From positions 1 through 8,003 of the forward strand of contig PAYF01000014.1 in NCBI GenBank assembly GCA_002714745.1: 8,003 bases of DNA, in the 5' to 3' direction. The translations under genes were made by a program, and so were the position numbers. The notes under the pieces are model-generated. The model was not told the DNA's origin, did not search any database, and saw only the letters and a program-made list of their open reading frames with translations. This stretch comes from Methanobacteriota archaeon (GTDB lineage: Archaea; Thermoplasmatota; Poseidoniia; Poseidoniales; Thalassarchaeaceae). Shown one piece after another: positions 4,739 through 8,003 of the stretch; the first letter of the stretch is position 1; each line of letters begins with the position of its first letter.

Positions 4739-7700
4739 CGCGAGACAAGTCCTCGTAATCCTCGCAACGCTACTGTTGTCGACCCAAGCATCGTTGGTTC
4801 TCGCTGAGGAGGAGACACAGACCACTTGCAACGTACTCGTCGATTGGGATGTCGAGGAACATTGGGATGGGGGTTGGAATGTCTCATACGACGTCCTGCA
4901 TCGATACCTAGTGGTATTCGATCCACCATTCACCGGAGGCGACATCCCAACTTCCGTCACCGTCTCAGTAGAGCAGCACAGAGACGACGTCCAGATCGCC
5001 GACGACTCCAATGCCTCGTACATCAGTGCTGGTGGCGAGATAGACATAGTTCTGGATTCCGAGCCCGAATTCGGCGACACTGTCCACATATCGATTACAA
5101 CAGCTGAGGCAACCTGCTCTCGAGATCTCTCGATTACTCGCTGGAATCAGCCGATGGCTGATCACGAGATTACCAGAGAGACAACTTGGAGCATGGAGGG
5201 TGCAGAAGACGGCAACAGTATCGATTTTGAGGGGAGAGGCTGGCAAAAGAGGACCGGAGACATCCTAGAGTCCAACGAGCTCGGCAATGGAACCCTGATG
5301 CTGGATTCGATGAATGGGACTGAAGGACTCATGCTGGCCCTCAATCTTGAGACAATTTGGCTCAACGAGACTTACGATGGAGTCGAACTCCTGAATCAGG
5401 ACTTCGAAATGCGAGGAAACGGCTCACTCTTCCTGAACACCACCGAGGAGGACGAAGGAGGGAGCAGCGGATTCTCAGTCGACGTCGATGTTCACGAAGT
5501 TTTGGTTCTACGTTCTTGGGAGGAAGGTAGTTTGACCGAACGCTTCCTGATTGACGGAACGGGTTGGTTGTCGTTCAACGGAGGCGACAACAACAGTAGC
5601 AGTGGGGGTTTCGGACAACTTTCATCATTCTACTGGGAGACTTGGGATGAAGATGACCGCAGACGACTACAGCACCTACAACTTGAGGCGAACGCAACAC
5701 TGCGACTCGACAGTGGCACAAACGAGTACTTCTCATTCGACCTCGATGAGTTCAGGATACTGGAGCGCTGGGAAGATGGAATCAGAGAAGATCAGCATTT
5801 TCTTATTCTCGGCGGTGGTGAATTCGGATTTTTGATTGATGACGAATTTTTCCAAGTCGAAGTGAACGGAACCATCCCGGTTATTCACTTCGAGTCCTTA
5901 GGCGGCGAGACAATCGCCGAGACTATCAGGGTAGATGGGGACTATGACGGCGATGCCGAGGGAAGTTTCGGACTAATTCGAAGGATTGTTGATTCAGGTA
6001 CTCAAGAGAATGCAACCGGTGCGATGTTCGAAGTAGACAAGATTGAGAACGAGTTCTGGTTCAACGTCTCGGCCACTCCAATTGGCCCCATTACCGAGGA
6101 GTGGGAGGCCGAGCACAACCTGACCTACGAGTACACAGTACCCCAAATTGACTGGTGGAACCGTACCATTCGATACCAGTATATCGAGGATAACGGGACT
6201 ACGAACAACGAGTATCCCGAGTCCTCGCCCATCATCGTGCAGGCACCGCAGCCGGAAGCAAACCGCATCTTCGAGAATCACATATCCAGAGAGACCGGAG
6301 CTGCCCCAGAGATTCTAGTACCCGGCGACAGTTTCGCACTAGTAGGAAACGACGCGCTGATTCTCTCAGTAGATGTGATGTCGATTGTAGATGGCGTGAT
6401 GGACGGACATAATGTCACTCTCGCTGAGTGGATAGGAGACTATGGCGACGACGCCTATGCATCGGGCAGCGTGGTAAACGAGGGTCCACTTGCTGGTTTA
6501 CTCAATGAGGCCCACCGTTGGATTGAGATTTCACTCAGTGAGAACGGGAGCTCCGATATTCTGGCATTCGTCGAGCATCAGTCGGTAGACAGAGTACTCT
6601 CGCCCTCAGTTATCTCGGAGGGAGAGAATACTCCACCAGCCCTGCTTACTGTTGGCTTCAGGGAAGGCAGACTCCTGACTGAAGGAGACTCAGCTCATCT
6701 CGAGGCCCTAGTCTACGACTTCGATACCGATGTCACAGCGGTTTCTGTGGACCTGAGTGAGATTGGTCTAGGAATAGTCGAACTCTCGGATTCAGGTCTG
6801 CTTGGAGACCATACAATTCACGATGATATCAGGACAGCCAAAGTGACCTACGAGGGACTGCAGCACGGGGTTATCCAAACCTCCTTAGAAATCGAAGACT
6901 TCTGGGTCTCTGTAGTTGAGGAGGCCAATATCGAAATCACCAATGCGGCACCTAGAATGATGTCTCTACAATTCTCTCCTGACTCCGTCGTTCGTGGAGA
7001 TATCGTTGAGGTCACCGTTACTGCGGTGGATGGCCATGGAGTCGATTCTACCGCCGTAGATCTGCTCGGAGTCGGCGGGGAGCTCAGCCAACTAGCCGAG
7101 ATAGACGGCGAATGGGTTGGCCAATTCACTGTCCCTACAGGGATGTCTCCGGGAGAGCGTTCTATTCCTATCCGAATCACCGATGGGGACGGAGAGACCG
7201 TGATTTCTATGCACACTCACTCAGGCGGTTTCCCTGTTGAAGCACCGAGATTGACAATAAATAATGAGGCCCCAATTATTGGTGATGTACTCGTAATCAG
7301 GGACGGTGAAACCGTTGATACGGTTCATGTTCCTTCTAACGGAGATCCGATTACTCATCTCCTAGAAGTTGCTATCGACGATCCAGACGGAGTCTCTTCG
7401 GCGCAAGCCAAGATTGGCAGACTCGCACCAATCGGCAGCTCCGAGACCTGGCTTCTTATGGTAGACGACGGAACTGAAGGAGACAGAGTGGCTGGTGATG
7501 GCATCTATTCTCTTTTGTTTGATGTTCGAACAACCCTACCTGAGGGCAATATGACTATCGAAGTCAGAGCTACAGACACCTATCTCTCCACTACTCCAAT
7601 GAACGAGCAACAACAGATTCTCGAACTGGAGAAGTTGAATTCCGGAGGGAGTGGAGGGAGTTGGGTCACTGATAACTCGATGACTCTGATTGCAGTTGGT

Positions 7701-7772
7701 CTGGTGCTACTGCTGTTAATCGGAGTCACTGCTGTGGCAATCTCTATTCGTAATTCTGAGTCGGAATGGTGA
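4731..7772 (+). CDS. Large exported, membrane-anchored surface protein with beta repeats and Ig-like modules
   Basis: 1013 residues, very acidic; I do not recognise a named full-length family. A signal peptide covers about 1-25 (MPRARQ basic start, hydrophobic core, VLA before E26). An N-terminal beta domain (about 30-135) contains C33 and C129, a likely disulfide. Residues about 175-447 hold six diverged beta-rich repeat units. A linking region follows (448-630). Three Ig-like modules come next, each introduced by Asn-x-(Ala/Pro)-Pro at N633, N738 and N845; the third contains DDGTEGDRVAGDGIYS (912-927), a motif seen in bacterial and archaeal exported Ig-like modules. A Gly-Ser linker (971-977), a membrane helix at about 984-1006 and a short cytoplasmic tail end the protein. 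Of 19 N-x-S/T sequons, 18 are in the first 605 residues. No catalytic motif was found; adhesion, binding or envelope structure is the best guess. The start is GTG, chosen because it begins the signal peptide; its ribosome-binding region is in a hairpin. Confidence 0.85.
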   Translation: MPRARQVLVILATLLLSTQASLVLAEEETQTTCNVLVDWDVEEHWDGGWNVSYDVLHRYLVVFDPPFTGGDIPTSVTVSVEQHRDDVQIADDSNASYISAGGEIDIVLDSEPEFGDTVHISITTAEATCSRDLSITRWNQPMADHEITRETTWSMEGAEDGNSIDFEGRGWQKRTGDILESNELGNGTLMLDSMNGTEGLMLALNLETIWLNETYDGVELLNQDFEMRGNGSLFLNTTEEDEGGSSGFSVDVDVHEVLVLRSWEEGSLTERFLIDGTGWLSFNGGDNNSSSGGFGQLSSFYWETWDEDDRRRLQHLQLEANATLRLDSGTNEYFSFDLDEFRILERWEDGIREDQHFLILGGGEFGFLIDDEFFQVEVNGTIPVIHFESLGGETIAETIRVDGDYDGDAEGSFGLIRRIVDSGTQENATGAMFEVDKIENEFWFNVSATPIGPITEEWEAEHNLTYEYTVPQIDWWNRTIRYQYIEDNGTTNNEYPESSPIIVQAPQPEANRIFENHISRETGAAPEILVPGDSFALVGNDALILSVDVMSIVDGVMDGHNVTLAEWIGDYGDDAYASGSVVNEGPLAGLLNEAHRWIEISLSENGSSDILAFVEHQSVDRVLSPSVISEGENTPPALLTVGFREGRLLTEGDSAHLEALVYDFDTDVTAVSVDLSEIGLGIVELSDSGLLGDHTIHDDIRTAKVTYEGLQHGVIQTSLEIEDFWVSVVEEANIEITNAAPRMMSLQFSPDSVVRGDIVEVTVTAVDGHGVDSTAVDLLGVGGELSQLAEIDGEWVGQFTVPTGMSPGERSIPIRITDGDGETVISMHTHSGGFPVEAPRLTINNEAPIIGDVLVIRDGETVDTVHVPSNGDPITHLLEVAIDDPDGVSSAQAKIGRLAPIGSSETWLLMVDDGTEGDRVAGDGIYSLLFDVRTTLPEGNMTIEVRATDTYLSTTPMNEQQQILELEKLNSGGSGGSWVTDNSMTLIAVGLVLLLLIGVTAVAISIRNSESEW
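5253..6071 (+). repeat. Six diverged beta-rich protein repeats (residues 175-447 of the surface protein)
   Basis: Approximate units are residues 175-211, 212-260, 261-305, 306-344, 345-390 and 391-447. Shared pattern: an acidic or Trp-containing turn, a strand ending in (I/L)-x-G-x-G or a close variant, a strand of x-L-x-(F/L), an acidic or Ser/Asn-rich loop, then F-x-(V/L)-(D/E)-(V/L)-(D/E)-x-(F/I)-x-(V/I/L)-L. The clearest pairs are RSWEEG...FLIDGTGWLSF with ERWEDG...FLILGGGEFGF, and VDVDVHEVLVL with FDLDEFRIL. Copies are divergent at DNA level, so they are old duplications rather than recent ones. Confidence 0.5.
6627..7634 (+). repeat. Three tandem Ig-like modules (residues 633-968 of the surface protein)
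   Basis: The module boundaries are marked by NTPP (633), NAAP (738) and NEAP (845), spaced 105 and 107 residues apart. Each continues as a predicted beta sandwich with a middle V-x-(D/E)-(D/L) segment. The third module has the full DDGTEGDRVAGDGIYS loop at 912-927. The first has a decayed version, DSGLLGD then HDD (687-699). The second has no equivalent. Confidence 0.6.
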
Positions 7773-7778
7773 CTAAAT

Positions 7779-8003
7779 CTACTCCTTAGGCCTCAGGACG
7801 TCTATCAGACTCCACTTATCGCCACTTTTCTCAATCAGAGCAGCAGCAGCTGTGGGCATTACTTCCCACTCCCCGGTCAGGTGATTCACCAGCACTTCTG
7901 AGCCGGGGTTGTGACCGAGAATCATCGTAGTACCATCTTCCTGCAAGTCCTCCAACTGGTTATACAGAGTGCTCAGTCCAGCGTGGTAGATTTCTGAGCG
8001 AAT
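7779..8003 (-). CDS. 3' part of a SixA-like histidine phosphatase (partial)
   Basis: The minus-strand frame is open from the window edge to a TAG at 7779-7781, giving 74 residues. LYNQLEDLQEDGTTMILGHNPG contains the second catalytic histidine of the histidine phosphatase superfamily (LGHNPG), followed by LVNHLTGE, EVMPTAAAALIE and a WSLIDVLRPKE end. That order and the final (D/L)-V-L-R-P-K are characteristic of SixA-type phosphohistidine phosphatases, which are about 160 residues long, so a little under half is visible. The N-terminal R-H-G motif carrying the nucleophilic histidine lies outside. The substrate may be a phosphohistidine protein or a small phosphate ester. The gene is convergent with the surface protein gene, with only six bases between the stops. 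Confidence 0.85.
   Translation of the reverse strand: MRSEIYHAGLSTLYNQLEDLQEDGTTMILGHNPGSEVLVNHLTGEWEVMPTAAAALIEKSGDKWSLIDVLRPKE

Noticed and set aside
4703..5089. A 128-codon minus-strand open frame across the start of the surface protein
   Set aside because: It is low complexity and Ser/Thr-rich, with no recognisable motif. The opposite strand has a signal peptide and continuous domain structure.
6848..7216. A 122-codon open frame on the minus strand opposite the surface protein
   Set aside because: The product is Ser/Thr/Pro-rich with no domain or ribosome-binding site. It is the kind of shadow frame that codon bias creates opposite a real gene.
7839..7851. An AGC/CAG triplet run
   Set aside because: It encodes four alanines in the MPTAAAALIE segment of the phosphatase, a normal hydrophobic stretch there, and is too short to be a repeat locus.
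1..8003. Scan for tRNA, rRNA, CRISPR arrays, insertion sequences and phage genes
   Set aside because: No cloverleaf, regularly spaced repeats, transposase motifs or terminal inverted repeats were seen; the window is almost fully occupied by housekeeping and envelope genes.

Overview
The window looks like chromosome from a planktonic Thermoplasmatota archaeon, most likely a Marine Group II euryarchaeon (Poseidoniales). This is inferred from gene content and style rather than from a marker gene. The signs are an M17 aminopeptidase, an exported M14 carboxypeptidase, a short DUF6015-like archaeal protein, a very large acidic exported protein rich in N-glycosylation sequons with a C-terminal membrane anchor, two GTG starts, AT-rich TATA-like boxes and very tight gene packing.

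Layout: bases 1-120 carry the 3' end of a plus-strand gene, probably a cold-shock-type nucleic-acid-binding domain. It overlaps tail to tail with a minus-strand block of three genes. In transcription order these are a Mn-dependent ureohydrolase of the agmatinase type (4148 to 3231), a secreted and membrane-anchored M14 zinc carboxypeptidase (3170 to 1734) and an M17 leucyl-type aminopeptidase (1638 to 115). From a divergent intergenic region (4149-4269) two plus-strand genes follow: a 137-residue DUF6015-like protein (4270-4683) and a 1013-residue exported multidomain surface protein (4731-7772). The window ends with the 3' part of a convergent minus-strand histidine phosphatase (SixA-like, 7779-8003). 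No tRNA, rRNA, CRISPR array, insertion sequence or stretch of more than 300 bases without a gene was seen.

How the genes may work together (inference): the M14 enzyme would trim peptides outside the membrane and the M17 enzyme would finish peptides inside the cell, a scavenging theme expected of a heterotrophic marine archaeon. The ureohydrolase would act on a guanidino compound such as agmatine. The 1013-residue protein is probably a cell-surface adhesin or binding protein; no enzyme motif was recognised in it.

The most unusual DNA-level signal is that both exported-protein genes have a strong perfect inverted repeat directly on the start codon. At the M14 gene a 20-bp palindrome is centred on the ATG. 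At the 1013-residue protein a 9-bp-arm hairpin pairs away both a GAGG ribosome-binding motif and the GTG start. The three cytosolic genes with visible starts lack anything comparable. At protein level, the 1013-residue protein contains six diverged copies of a roughly 37-57-residue beta-rich unit that I cannot match to a named domain, followed by three Ig-like modules joined by a recurring Asn-x-(Ala/Pro)-Pro linker.
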